Assembly (NCBI GenBank): GCA_016712145.1
Contig: JADJRO010000001.1
Location: 2,356,501 to 2,420,500, forward strand
Length of the DNA stretch: 64,000 bases
Source: Saprospiraceae bacterium
GTDB lineage: Bacteria; Bacteroidota; Bacteroidia; Chitinophagales; Saprospiraceae
Reading direction: 5' to 3'
Position 1 is the first letter of the stretch, and the number at the start of each line of letters is the position of its first letter. Of the stretch, positions 10,717 through 19,728 are shown in pieces. Both the position numbers and the translations under genes were made by a program. The notes under the pieces were generated by a model. It was not told the DNA's origin. It saw only the letters and a program-made list of their open reading frames with translations, and did no database searches.

Positions 10717-12611
10717 AATTGATAAAAAAATTAGTAGTTTTTCTTGCGCTTGCCCTTTATTTAAATTGTGTTTGTGCTCAGGAAAATCAAGCCATTGATA
10801 GTCTATTTAAATTGTTAAATGACGAGCAGATTGATTCCAATCAGTTATCCATCAATCAGGCTATAGCTGATTACTATATTAACTTGAATCTAAATAAAGC
10901 AATCGATTATTATGAAAGGTCTAAATATCTGGCAGAAAAACTAAATAATAAATCCCAAATAGCCTCCAGTTACTATATTCTTGGCAGTTGCTTTTTAACT
11001 AAAGGAAATTTTGATTTGTCTCTTGAAAACTATTTAAAAGCAGTAAGACTCTATGAAGAACTAAATTTTAAACGTAGGCTTACGAAAACCTATATCGACA
11101 TTGCCTATTTATACACAGAATATTCATATTACACTAAAGCACATGAATATTTTGAAAAAACTAAATTGTTAATAGATCAAACACAAGACACCTTTGAATT
11201 AAATTATTACTTTCAGGAAAAAGGGAACTTCTATTACAGACAAGCTAAATATGACTCTGCTATTATATGTATTAAGGAGTCAAATCGACTCGCTGCACTA
11301 TTAAACAATGATAACTATTCCATTCCAAATTCCTTATCCAATATTGGATTGGTGTATAAAAAAATGGGTAAGTTGGATGAGGCTCATCACTATATTGATA
11401 GTGCATTAAATTTACTTAAAATATCAGGTGACTTAGATTTTCTACTTGCAGGCATTTACAATAATCTGGCCTGTATATATAGTGCAAAACATCAATTTGA
11501 TTCGGCAAATTTATATTTCCAGAAAAGCATATCCCAGTCTAGAGACAAGCATGATGTATTACTTGAAATAGAAAATTACAGAAACCTTGCAGAGATGTAT
11601 GGCTTAAAAAAAGAATATGGTTTACAAATTCAATATCTCACTAAATATTACAACATAAAAGACAGCCTGTTTAATTCCGATAAACAAAATCAGTTGAATC
11701 AATTAGAAACAGATTACCAATTAGAGAAAAAAGATAAACTAATCACCAAAAAGAATCTGGAAGTCATTAAACAAAAAAATAACCGCAATCTTTCATTGCT
11801 TTTTTCTGGATTCGCCCTTATCTTATTATCCGGATTATTTTACTATTACCGAAAAATTCAAAAAAAGAATCAAGATTTAGAAATTAAAAACACCCTTATT
11901 GAAAATCAAAAAACCGAACTGCAACAATTAAATCATATTAAAGATCGCCTGTTTGGCATCATAAGCCATGATTTGCGAAATCCTTTGATTACATTAAGAA
12001 GTTATTTGATGCTATCGGATAATGAAAGCATCAGTGCGGATAAAAAAATACTTTTTAAAAACCAAACCATGGAAGCCGTAAATCAAACCGGCGATTTATT
12101 GGATAATTTATTGACCTGGGCAAACCTACAACTGAAAAATGTTGAAACACCCCTGGTTCCAATTGCCTTGGATGAATGTGTTTCAGATGTGGTAAACATT
12201 TTAAGTGTTCAAGCAAAACAAAAGGAAATTGAAATCATCCAACGAATTCAAGCCATAGTTTTTCCCAGTAATTCAGATGTTTTATCCATTGTACTCAGAA
12301 ATTTAATTACCAATGCGATTAAGTTTAGTAAAGAAAAACAGGCTATCATTCTTGAAAGCAATCAAAATGAACAGGGAATTCAATTGATCGTGCAGGATTT
12401 CGGACAAGGACTCAGTAGCGATCAAATTCAAGCTATTTTAAGCAGTACCAATGATTCCACCCTTGGTACCAAGGGCGAAAAAGGCAGTGGCTTGGGTTTG
12501 TTTTTAGTGATGCAAATGCTCAAAAAAATTAATGCACAATTACTTATTGAAAGTCAATTAGGAATTGGAAGTAAGTTTATTGTTTTTTGGAAAGAAACTC
12601 AGGACGTCTAA
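10713..12611 (+). CDS. TPR-containing sensor histidine kinase (HisKA type)
   Basis: The product has 632 residues. A signal peptide (residues 1-22, ending VCAQ) is followed by tetratricopeptide repeats (~40-330) expected in the periplasm, then one transmembrane helix (~357-378) and a short coiled coil. The cytoplasmic kinase core has the phospho-acceptor H419 in a GIISHDLRNPL HisKA motif. The ATPase domain shows an N box (RNLITNAIKFSKE), G1 (DFGQGLS) and G2 (GSGLGL). It overlaps the upstream LytTR regulator by four bases and probably phosphorylates it. The input signal is unknown; periplasmic TPRs suggest protein or peptide sensing. Confidence 0.92.
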   Translation: MKLIKKLVVFLALALYLNCVCAQENQAIDSLFKLLNDEQIDSNQLSINQAIADYYINLNLNKAIDYYERSKYLAEKLNNKSQIASSYYILGSCFLTKGNFDLSLENYLKAVRLYEELNFKRRLTKTYIDIAYLYTEYSYYTKAHEYFEKTKLLIDQTQDTFELNYYFQEKGNFYYRQAKYDSAIICIKESNRLAALLNNDNYSIPNSLSNIGLVYKKMGKLDEAHHYIDSALNLLKISGDLDFLLAGIYNNLACIYSAKHQFDSANLYFQKSISQSRDKHDVLLEIENYRNLAEMYGLKKEYGLQIQYLTKYYNIKDSLFNSDKQNQLNQLETDYQLEKKDKLITKKNLEVIKQKNNRNLSLLFSGFALILLSGLFYYYRKIQKKNQDLEIKNTLIENQKTELQQLNHIKDRLFGIISHDLRNPLITLRSYLMLSDNESISADKKILFKNQTMEAVNQTGDLLDNLLTWANLQLKNVETPLVPIALDECVSDVVNILSVQAKQKEIEIIQRIQAIVFPSNSDVLSIVLRNLITNAIKFSKEKQAIILESNQNEQGIQLIVQDFGQGLSSDQIQAILSSTNDSTLGTKGEKGSGLGLFLVMQMLKKINAQLLIESQLGIGSKFIVFWKETQDV

Positions 12612-12653
12612 ATAACTATTCATCAAATTAAATGGAAAATGTAAAATTTTAAC

Positions 12654-13808
12654 ATGCAGCATTTAATCCGAATAAATAGTATTTTATTGTTGATGATCTT
12701 GTCATTGAGCTTAAAATCACAAACTACCTCCTGGACATTAAAATGCATTTTAGAAAGCAAACTCCAACACAGTTCGGGAATCCTTACGCTCAATGAAGGG
12801 CAAACATTTTGGACACAGGTTGACAACAGCAGTCCCGCCGAACTTTATGAAATCGATCTCAATTGCAAGATTCTTAGGACCGTTAAAATCATAGGTGTTT
12901 CTAAGACCGACTGGGAAGAAATAACCACCGACTATCAAGGTAACATTTATCTGGGAGATTTTGGCAATAACAACAACAGCAGGCAAGATTTAAAAATTTA
13001 CATCTTACGCGCAATAGCAAACAATTCAAGTGACAGCATTCGTCCGGAGCTGATTCAATTTAACTATAATAATCAAACCGCATTTCCTCCGGCTGCGGCC
13101 TACCGCAATTTTGATATGGAAGCCATGGTTTGGTATCAGGATACGCTGCATTTATTTTCAAAAAACAGAACCGATCCATTTACAGGCTATACCTACCAAT
13201 ATAAAATTCCAGCTATTCCTGGAACCTACGCAGTGAATCCAGCGGATAGTTTCAAAACCGGTGATGGTCCGGATCTATTTTTTTGGATAACCGGTGCAGC
13301 ATTCAATCCGATTGATACAGAGTTAATTTTATTGTCCCACGACCGCCTCTGGAAATTTTCAGGATTTGATGGCAGTCGGTTTTTTAGTGGAAAAAACAGT
13401 TTAATTACCTTGACGACCTACTCCCAAAAAGAAGGAATCTGCTATGCTAAAGAAAATACCTGGTATTTAACTGACGAATATTTTAGCACCCTGCGCATCG
13501 GTGGCAATCTCTACGAGATGAAATTGGAACCTACAAAAATCGAGGAATCAGATTCTGAAATTGAATTCGCTGTATTTCCCAATCCGGCACAACGTTTTTT
13601 AGAAATACTCATTCCCAAAATAAATCCGGATCATCCGGACCAACTTATTTTATACGATGCTTTGGGCAGCATCCTGTTACAAACCCGTCTAGATAAAATG
13701 CGAACTCTAATTCCAATCGAACATTTAGTCAATGGAATTTATTTTATAAGAGCCTATTCAAAAAAAATGAATCGCTTTATTGTGAAACGAGTTTTGAAGG
13801 TGGAATAA
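12654..13808 (+). CDS. Secreted beta-propeller-like protein with T9SS sorting domain
   Basis: The product has 384 residues and begins with a signal peptide (residues 1-~22, ending LKSQ). The body carries a DWEEI stretch and GDFGNNNN, a pattern seen in SdiA-regulated/phytase-like beta-propellers, although no enzyme function is proved. The C-terminal ~70 residues start with VFPNPAQRFLEI and end VKRVLKVE, a type A T9SS sorting domain, so the protein is probably exported to the surface. The start lies 42 bp after the kinase stop on the same strand, so it may be the third gene of the two-component operon. Confidence 0.8.
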   Translation: MQHLIRINSILLLMILSLSLKSQTTSWTLKCILESKLQHSSGILTLNEGQTFWTQVDNSSPAELYEIDLNCKILRTVKIIGVSKTDWEEITTDYQGNIYLGDFGNNNNSRQDLKIYILRAIANNSSDSIRPELIQFNYNNQTAFPPAAAYRNFDMEAMVWYQDTLHLFSKNRTDPFTGYTYQYKIPAIPGTYAVNPADSFKTGDGPDLFFWITGAAFNPIDTELILLSHDRLWKFSGFDGSRFFSGKNSLITLTTYSQKEGICYAKENTWYLTDEYFSTLRIGGNLYEMKLEPTKIEESDSEIEFAVFPNPAQRFLEILIPKINPDHPDQLILYDALGSILLQTRLDKMRTLIPIEHLVNGIYFIRAYSKKMNRFIVKRVLKVE

Positions 13809-14454
13809 GTTGTTTTGCTGTCTTTTGTCTGTATTTATTTTAACTCGCTATTTTACCAAATAATTATCATATTAATTTTCCCGAAATATGTTAAAGTTTG
13901 ACTTTTTCAAAAAATAATTGCCTAAAAATTTGGAGATGTTTTTTTTTTTTTTTCAACATTTGTACTAGAAAGCATTTCAATAGGATAATTAGATATTATA
14001 TCGTCACATAGCTTTCGAAATAGGACCATTTGATTATTTCATTATGAAAATAGTATAGCTATGATACCAGAACAATCTATTCCGCCAGTTTATTTCAGCT
14101 GATTTTTTTTATCCGCAATGGAATATAGGTAATACGATTTATGAAGATCACCTAATAAAAAAATCAGCACCCAATCAAAAAATTTCCTGATCAACATTAG
14201 ATTGGATGAATTGCGTTTGTAATTTAGTTACAAGCCAATGCAATCAGGATACAATCATTCGAAGCAACTTAGATAATTGACCGGTTCAAGGTCTAGAGAT
14301 TTCTATTGCTTTTGTAAAATATTAATTATATATACAGATTATAGCTTATAGTCATTTAATGAGCCATCTGGTTTTACTATTTAAAAAATACTCTATGGAA
14401 TAAAAACTTGAATTAAGCAATGAAATTATTTCTTTTTAATTAACACTTTTTAAT
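13809..14454. other. Long spacer holding most of leader cassette copy A
   Basis: No convincing intact gene lies in these 646 bases. From 13885 onward the sequence is a near copy of 21174-21840. The block at 13973-14228 differs from its partner at five positions by eye and has no gaps. The flank at 14229-14430 is clearly more diverged, and similarity rises again just before the ATG at 14455. An AT-rich promoter region for the downstream genes is expected here. Confidence 0.7.
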
Positions 14455-14553
14455 ATGAAAAATCTATTCACTTCCAGTACAACTATTTTCAAAAAAGTAT
14501 TAACTATCACTTTAATTGTGATATGTTTATTCCAACAGAATTTTAGTCAAGAT
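13885..14553 (+). repeat. Leader cassette copy A (paired with 21174-21840)
   Basis: About 667 bp is shared with 21174-21840. The repeat covers a highly conserved core (13973-14228), a variable stretch and the first 33 codons of a secreted-protein gene, and it stops right at the predicted signal-peptide cleavage site (NFSQD). Downstream of that point the two loci are unrelated: here a metalloprotease gene follows, whereas in copy B the reading frame continues into a beta-helix protein. This suggests duplication of a promoter, leader RNA and signal-peptide unit. Confidence 0.85.
14098..14168 (+). ncRNA. Candidate structured RNA element, copy A (long inverted repeat)
   Basis: GCTGATTTTTTT at 14098-14109 pairs perfectly with AAAAAAATCAGC at 14157-14168. 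A nested TAGGT/ACCTA pair lies inside the 47-base loop. The whole 71-base element is identical in copy B at 21387-21457. Perfect conservation inside a spacer that is diverged elsewhere suggests a structured leader RNA or a protein-binding hairpin. Transcription is not shown by the sequence. Confidence 0.4.
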
Positions 14554-14571
14554 ATTATTAATTCACTTTAA
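14455..14571 (+). pseudogene. Orphan signal peptide (38 codons), remnant of a secreted-protein gene
   Basis: The frame encodes MKNLFTSSTTIFKKVL followed by a hydrophobic core and NFSQDIINSL, then stops. Residues 1-33 match the start of the 21742 gene almost exactly, and the match ends at the signal-peptide cleavage site. It is therefore a decapitated copy or leader relic. It ends 10 bp before the ATG of the metalloprotease gene, so translation of this short frame could influence that gene. Confidence 0.7.
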
Positions 14572-14581
14572 ATTCTATTTT

Positions 14582-17500
14582 ATGAAATCTTTAAATTTCA
14601 AATTAGCCAGTGTAATCTGGGTCATTTTATTTTTGGTATCATTTCCTTTCTTTTTGTTTGGACAATGCGGTTTCGCTCCTGATCCAAATGAACCGAATTA
14701 TCAATATCCCGATTGTCAAGCCACACGAGATTGGAAGTGTATTAGAATTAAGTTTCATTTTTTGAATAACACAAATGGACAGCCCGACGATTTTCCTCCC
14801 GAAGAACAGTTTAGGAGTTGGTTAGCCCAAATAAATAATCTATATTTTGATGCAAAAATCAGGTTCACTTTTGATTATAACTGCATTCATTATGGGAAGG
14901 AAGGTGATATACCTAATGATTTAACAACCAAAGATAAATTCGAAGATTATTTGGGCTTTGAAGGCACGCAAAACCCTTTGGATCCAGAAGACTTTATGGA
15001 TGTTGATGAAAATTCGCTTAACTTTTATAAATTTCAAACTCCTTTAGATGGTGCTCCGTATGCAAACCCATATTTTGTTTATGATAATAGCAACATTATT
15101 AGCTCATTTGTCCATGAGTTGGGACATTCTCTTTCATTGGTTCATACTTTTGAAACAAAATTTCATTTTGACGGAACAACAACATTCTTACATGAACCCA
15201 AAAATCACAATAAGGTAGATGGTAATAATGTACCTTTGTGCCAAAATACAGGTGACAGAATTTGCGATACTGGATTAGATCCATATTTAAAAAGTTATGT
15301 TGCCAACTGCACACTTAAGCCCGGTTGTAGTACATATAACAATTATTATTCCAATTGTCCGGATGGGTACAACGATACCTCCACCGAATGGGACATCCCC
15401 TATGATAACTATATGTCTTATTATTATAATTGTCATAGCCGATTTACAGCTTGTCAGATTGCTAAAATGCATGAAGCTTTGGAAGGAGAATATCAGAATA
15501 TTTACCCTAATTACCTACTAGATTGTAGTCAAGATCCATACGCGAATCTTAACCAAAATTGTGACGATATAACTATTGATCAGGAGGAAGAATGGACTGA
15601 CGATGTTGTGAAGCTGTGTGCTGGAAAAAAAATAAACATACTTCATGGTGCCTCCTTAAAACTAGTAAGGACAAAAATAACAACTGATGCCGCCAACAGC
15701 GCATGTCCAGGCCTTTCTGGAAAATGGGATGGAATTTATATCACAGGTGATGGTTTAAGTCCGAGTTCTTTACAAAGTGGAGGAGATTATTTATTAATAA
15801 CAGATAATTCTGTGGTTGAATACTCACTTAATGGAATTCAAGCGTTAAATGGAACAAATGGCATTTTAATAGATCACTCCAATTTTATTAATAATGGAGT
15901 GGTCATGAATGTTAAAGACAAAAGCAGTACGAGTAGTACCCCGCCATATTATACAGCGTATCCGGATGGCAAAATTATAATTAAGCAATCTACTATAAAT
16001 GTTGAAAATGAGAATTCAAATACCCAGATTACTATTCGTGGTGCTGATCTTGATATGGGTCAATCGAACATTACAATTGCATCAGGAATTGATAAATTTG
16101 GAACGGGAATAAAACATTTAAATGGCAAATTAGATGTTAACGATTCCAAGTTTCGAAACTTTGATGTCGCTATTGATAAAGAAAGCGATGGTATTTTAGG
16201 TGGATTAATATTAAAGAACAATAAAATATATAATTCTCAAATTGCCGTTAGGAACAATACCAATAAAACTACAGCGCTTCATAATTATTTAGAGGGAGCA
16301 GTTCAAAGTTTATCTTTATGCTACGGAACATGGGATAATAATACTTTTACCGGATATTTGAAAGGACTTGCAATGAATAACCCCTCTGAATCTATGAATC
16401 TAATAAACAATCTGTTTGATAAAAATAAGGCGATATTCTCAGGGAGTCATAAAAATACTAATGTCCTTTGTAATTTATGGGATGATACCAATGATGCGAT
16501 TAGAGCATTATTTACCAATCCTGTAAAAGAGCTAAAACCAAACTGGGGAAACCAATTACAATCTTCTGGCAATAAATGGGAAAATGGAAATATGCCTCGA
16601 ATGGTGATAGCTATAACCCAAGGTGGACCCACTAGAAATTTTCAACCTGATGAAACACAGCAACGATTCGATTATGTTTTGGGAGTTCAAGAAGCTAGGG
16701 GGAACGAAAATGAAACTTGTACAAATGACTACCCAACAGCATTGTCTAATCCAAATGAGAATGAATCCCAATTTGTTAATAAGGAATATCGAGATTCAAT
16801 TTGGACTGTTAACGATAGCTTATACGACTATTTACAAAACCAATTGCTCTATGCTGATTCCGCCCAAAGTGTTATGATTAAAGAAAGAATGAGTGATACG
16901 AAAGTAAAAATGGGACAGGCTGTCCTCTTTTCTCTTATTGATACTGCATATATAACTGACACAACTTTTGTTACAGAATGGGAAAGTAAAGCAAACCCAA
17001 AACTTGTAAATCAATTAGTGTTATTAGAACTACTATACCAAGACAATTATGATGGAATGATTACCTACCTGAATAATTTAAATCCATCGGATACTTTGGA
17101 TATCTTGGATAAAGATAATTTATTAGATTGTTTAGACTGGGTTAATGACTTTGTTGACGAAAATTATTTACTAACAAATCTTAATGTTGAAGATATTAAA
17201 GAATTGGAAGAATATGCCCGGTTATCATTTGGTGATTATACTTCCATAATTCGGGCTTTTCTTAACCTAGAATATGGAATCAGAATTAGTCCCTTTGAAG
17301 ATGAATTGGAACAATATGTGAATAAATTTAAAGAAACAAATAAAGAAGAAATACAGGAGGAGATTCTTATTTATCCTAATCCTGTTCAAAATTGTTTGCA
17401 TATAGAATCACAAAATCGAGGGATTAATTTTAGGGTTAAAATAATTGATATTAATGGGGTCGAAATTGTGAATACCGAAATTAAAGACAATGAGCAATTT

Positions 17501-17596
17501 TGTCTGGATGATGTTTTGCCACCTTCACTTTATGTACTAAAAGTTTCAGATACTGTTGGTCATGAACTAATTCAGAAAAAACTAATAATAAAATAG
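14582..17596 (+). CDS. Secreted M43-like (pappalysin-type) zinc metalloprotease with beta-helix and T9SS domains
   Basis: The product has 1004 residues. A signal peptide (residues 1-~26, ending LFGQ) is followed by a metalloprotease domain. The zinc motif HELGHSLSLVH places ligands at H178, H182 and H188 and the catalytic E179. The downstream NYMSYYYNC...FTACQ is the M43-type Met-turn region. Residues ~370-620 have a parallel beta-helix-like pattern (many short G/N/D turns). The final ~75 residues (LIYPNPVQNCLHI ... QKKLIIK) are a T9SS sorting domain. It is likely an exported protease acting on host, prey or matrix proteins; the substrate is unknown. The usual HELGHWLGL tryptophan is replaced by S183. 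Confidence 0.88.
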   Translation: MKSLNFKLASVIWVILFLVSFPFFLFGQCGFAPDPNEPNYQYPDCQATRDWKCIRIKFHFLNNTNGQPDDFPPEEQFRSWLAQINNLYFDAKIRFTFDYNCIHYGKEGDIPNDLTTKDKFEDYLGFEGTQNPLDPEDFMDVDENSLNFYKFQTPLDGAPYANPYFVYDNSNIISSFVHELGHSLSLVHTFETKFHFDGTTTFLHEPKNHNKVDGNNVPLCQNTGDRICDTGLDPYLKSYVANCTLKPGCSTYNNYYSNCPDGYNDTSTEWDIPYDNYMSYYYNCHSRFTACQIAKMHEALEGEYQNIYPNYLLDCSQDPYANLNQNCDDITIDQEEEWTDDVVKLCAGKKINILHGASLKLVRTKITTDAANSACPGLSGKWDGIYITGDGLSPSSLQSGGDYLLITDNSVVEYSLNGIQALNGTNGILIDHSNFINNGVVMNVKDKSSTSSTPPYYTAYPDGKIIIKQSTINVENENSNTQITIRGADLDMGQSNITIASGIDKFGTGIKHLNGKLDVNDSKFRNFDVAIDKESDGILGGLILKNNKIYNSQIAVRNNTNKTTALHNYLEGAVQSLSLCYGTWDNNTFTGYLKGLAMNNPSESMNLINNLFDKNKAIFSGSHKNTNVLCNLWDDTNDAIRALFTNPVKELKPNWGNQLQSSGNKWENGNMPRMVIAITQGGPTRNFQPDETQQRFDYVLGVQEARGNENETCTNDYPTALSNPNENESQFVNKEYRDSIWTVNDSLYDYLQNQLLYADSAQSVMIKERMSDTKVKMGQAVLFSLIDTAYITDTTFVTEWESKANPKLVNQLVLLELLYQDNYDGMITYLNNLNPSDTLDILDKDNLLDCLDWVNDFVDENYLLTNLNVEDIKELEEYARLSFGDYTSIIRAFLNLEYGIRISPFEDELEQYVNKFKETNKEEIQEEILIYPNPVQNCLHIESQNRGINFRVKIIDINGVEIVNTEIKDNEQFCLDDVLPPSLYVLKVSDTVGHELIQKKLIIK

Positions 17597-17613
17597 ATAG
17601 AATATTAAGGAGT

Positions 17614-17655
17614 AAGGCTATCTTTGCTATAGGCTATTGATAGCCTTTGCTTTTT
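17614..17655 (+). terminator. Rho-independent-like terminator after the metalloprotease gene
   Basis: AAGGCTATC at 17614-17622 pairs with GATAGCCTT at 17639-17647, followed by a T-rich run (GCTTTTT). It lies 17 bp after the metalloprotease stop. A TTG at 17647 sits in its 3' arm, which argues against that TTG as the start of the next gene. Confidence 0.65.
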
Positions 17656-17658
17656 GTC

Positions 17659-19272
17659 ATGCCAGTGAAAAAAATCATACTTGTAATAATATTATTGATT
17701 AATATATCTGAATTTCTTTTCGCTCAGATAAAGACTTTTGATTTGATTCCAAATGTTGGAGGTTTGAGATCGCAGTCAAGAGGATTTATGGTCTATGCAG
17801 ATTCAAATTATATTTATCTTTTAGGAGATAGAAAAGATAGTACGGTAATGGGGTTTGAGCCTGGAATTTGGCCGTACATGGCAAAATTTAACTATTCTGG
17901 CAAAATGCTTGATACTTCCTTGTTAATTGATAGTAATTATCAAAAATCATTTCGAATCAGAACGTCAAAAATTTATAGGATAAATGACAGTACGATTGTG
18001 TTTCATTCATTTAGAGATAATGGAGCCATCTATGCTGACAAATATTTGGTCTTATTGGATTTAAAGATGGGTAAAATTTTGAAAAGTAATAATTTAATTG
18101 AAAAAATTGATTCATTGAATCAACATCATTATATTGAATTCATTTCTAAAACAGACGTTGGCGAATTAATCGCTTCGGTATTTTATTATCAAAATAATAA
18201 TAAAGTAGTAACCACGGAAATATGGGAATTTGATTCAACTCTTAATATTATAAAGGTCATTAAAGTTCCAGACACCAAGTATAGGGAATATTGTTATTGG
18301 GTTGGTAAAACTGGTAATAATTATGAACTTATTAATGAGGTAAGGGAATATAAGAATCGCCAAGGCAACATAGTAACTACTATTGCTTATTTAAAAATCG
18401 ATTCTGTTGGAAATATCATTAAACGCCAACCGCTTGAACTTAATGGTGATTTCGGTTTTTATTTAACAGATACATATACCATTATGCGTGATTCTTCAAA
18501 TCGTTTTATTATTACATTGAATGAACTTATATTGACTAATGAATGTAATGATTGTTTTGCATCTATTCCCTATGTTTTTTATTTAAGCCCTGAATTAGAT
18601 ACTGTGTATAATAAAGTTAAAATGTATTCTGAACCCAATCCCATCAAATATTACCCGAATTATACTTTAGGAACAATGACTGCTTCCATTGATAATTCTG
18701 GATATTTAACCTGTGGAGAAATGTTGGGCGATGTATTAGGCAGCAGCAGAGGCTTTATTTTCAAAAATTCCTTCTCTGGAGATAGTTTGTGGTTCCGAAA
18801 ATATAAGCCAATATCATTTGAATCTGATCGCGCTTATTGGATGGAATTTCAACAAATAACTTCAACTCCTTTTAATACTTATGCAGTTGCGGCAACGGTG
18901 GCGGATATTAAGGACGAAGTGCTTAAATCATGGATATTACACATAGATAGCTTAGGATGTTTGGTTCCTGGTTGTGATGAAATTGTAAAGAATTTTAATT
19001 ATGAAAAAACGAAATCTAAAATCTTTAATATATATCCGAATGTAGTCAAAGAAATATTTTACATGCATTCCAACATTGATTCAAAGAATACTTATAATTT
19101 ATCATTGCTTGATCTAAATGGAAAAATGATTAAGACGATTCCTTTCAAACCAAGTAAAGGTATGCAATATATTTTGGAGTTACCCCTCGGTCTATTATCG
19201 GGGAACTACTTTTTATATATTTATAACGATAAAAATGAATTGATTCAGTACGATAGAATTAGCGTCCCTTAA
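17659..19272 (+). CDS. Secreted T9SS protein of unknown function
   Basis: I chose the ATG at 17659 (537 residues, MPVKKIILVII...) because an upstream TTG at 17647 lies in a terminator stem. A signal peptide ends at FLFAQ. The body has repeated short beta-strand segments with polar turns (NKVVTTEIWEFDS, LLDLKMGKI), compatible with a beta-propeller, but no family is recognised. The C-terminal ~75 residues (IYPNVVKEIFYMH ... YDRISVP) are a divergent T9SS sorting domain in which the usual PNP is PNV. The gene follows the metalloprotease but is separated from it by a terminator. Confidence 0.8.
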   Translation: MPVKKIILVIILLINISEFLFAQIKTFDLIPNVGGLRSQSRGFMVYADSNYIYLLGDRKDSTVMGFEPGIWPYMAKFNYSGKMLDTSLLIDSNYQKSFRIRTSKIYRINDSTIVFHSFRDNGAIYADKYLVLLDLKMGKILKSNNLIEKIDSLNQHHYIEFISKTDVGELIASVFYYQNNNKVVTTEIWEFDSTLNIIKVIKVPDTKYREYCYWVGKTGNNYELINEVREYKNRQGNIVTTIAYLKIDSVGNIIKRQPLELNGDFGFYLTDTYTIMRDSSNRFIITLNELILTNECNDCFASIPYVFYLSPELDTVYNKVKMYSEPNPIKYYPNYTLGTMTASIDNSGYLTCGEMLGDVLGSSRGFIFKNSFSGDSLWFRKYKPISFESDRAYWMEFQQITSTPFNTYAVAATVADIKDEVLKSWILHIDSLGCLVPGCDEIVKNFNYEKTKSKIFNIYPNVVKEIFYMHSNIDSKNTYNLSLLDLNGKMIKTIPFKPSKGMQYILELPLGLLSGNYFLYIYNDKNELIQYDRISVP

Positions 19273-19418
19273 TTCTTAAAATTATAGTTCAATGTTTGAG
19301 CACTAAAAGGTCTGCTCGGCTTTCCATCTATCATAAGTTTTAGATATATCTTGTAATTCGGAAGATTTATAAAATCCTCGACATCAAATTCAGGATACAT
19401 CTCTTTTGCCATGTGCAT
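19269..19418 (-). pseudogene. Relic of a type IV secretion/conjugation ATPase gene (C-terminal fragment)
   Basis: A minus-strand frame reads AMHMAKEMYPEF, then DVEDFINLPNYKIYLKLMI, then DGKPSRPFSAQTL before a TAA stop. I recall the DFINLPNY-IYLKLMIDG-SRPFSA pattern from the C-termini of VirB4/TraG-like type IV secretion DNA-binding ATPases. An in-frame TAG at 19424-19422 ends the similarity upstream, so only about 50 codons survive. The stop overlaps the end of the plus-strand T9SS gene. It suggests a past integrated conjugative element or plasmid. The family call is from memory and is moderate. Confidence 0.5.
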
Positions 19419-19424
19419 AGCCTA

Positions 19425-19728
19425 AGAAATGCACTAAATTATTATGATCATTCAAATTAAACCAAAAACAGAAAATACAAAATCAATATTCCCCAATTCT
19501 TCAATTTAAACCAGCCAAAAACCCAAATTTTCTTTAAACCCATGCCTAAACACAGCTATTATGGATTTCTAAGCACTTTCTAAGTAGTGTTAAAGTTTTT
19601 TGCGCTGTAAAATATTGCGATACTTTGCCTGAGTGAATTAATTATTGAATTTCAAACAGTTATGGATTGGATTTGACAGTTCCGATTTATAAGCTGTATA
19701 TTGTAGGTAGTAGTTTAGTTTGTATAAA
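19425..19728. other. Gene-free spacer upstream of the deiminase gene
   Basis: No gene is seen here. A possible promoter is TTTG at 19599-19602 with ATACTTTG at 19620-19627 (one mismatch to TAnnTTTG, 17-bp gap). It would start transcription about 95 bp before the deiminase ATG. The rest is AT-rich sequence without recognisable repeats. Confidence 0.3.

Noticed and set aside
15287..15521. Overlapping short frames on both strands inside the metalloprotease
   Set aside because: They lie within the conserved protease domain and have low-complexity Ile/Thr-rich translations.
17647..17658. TTG start for the T9SS protein at 17659
   Set aside because: It lies in the 3' arm and T tract of the terminator of the preceding gene.
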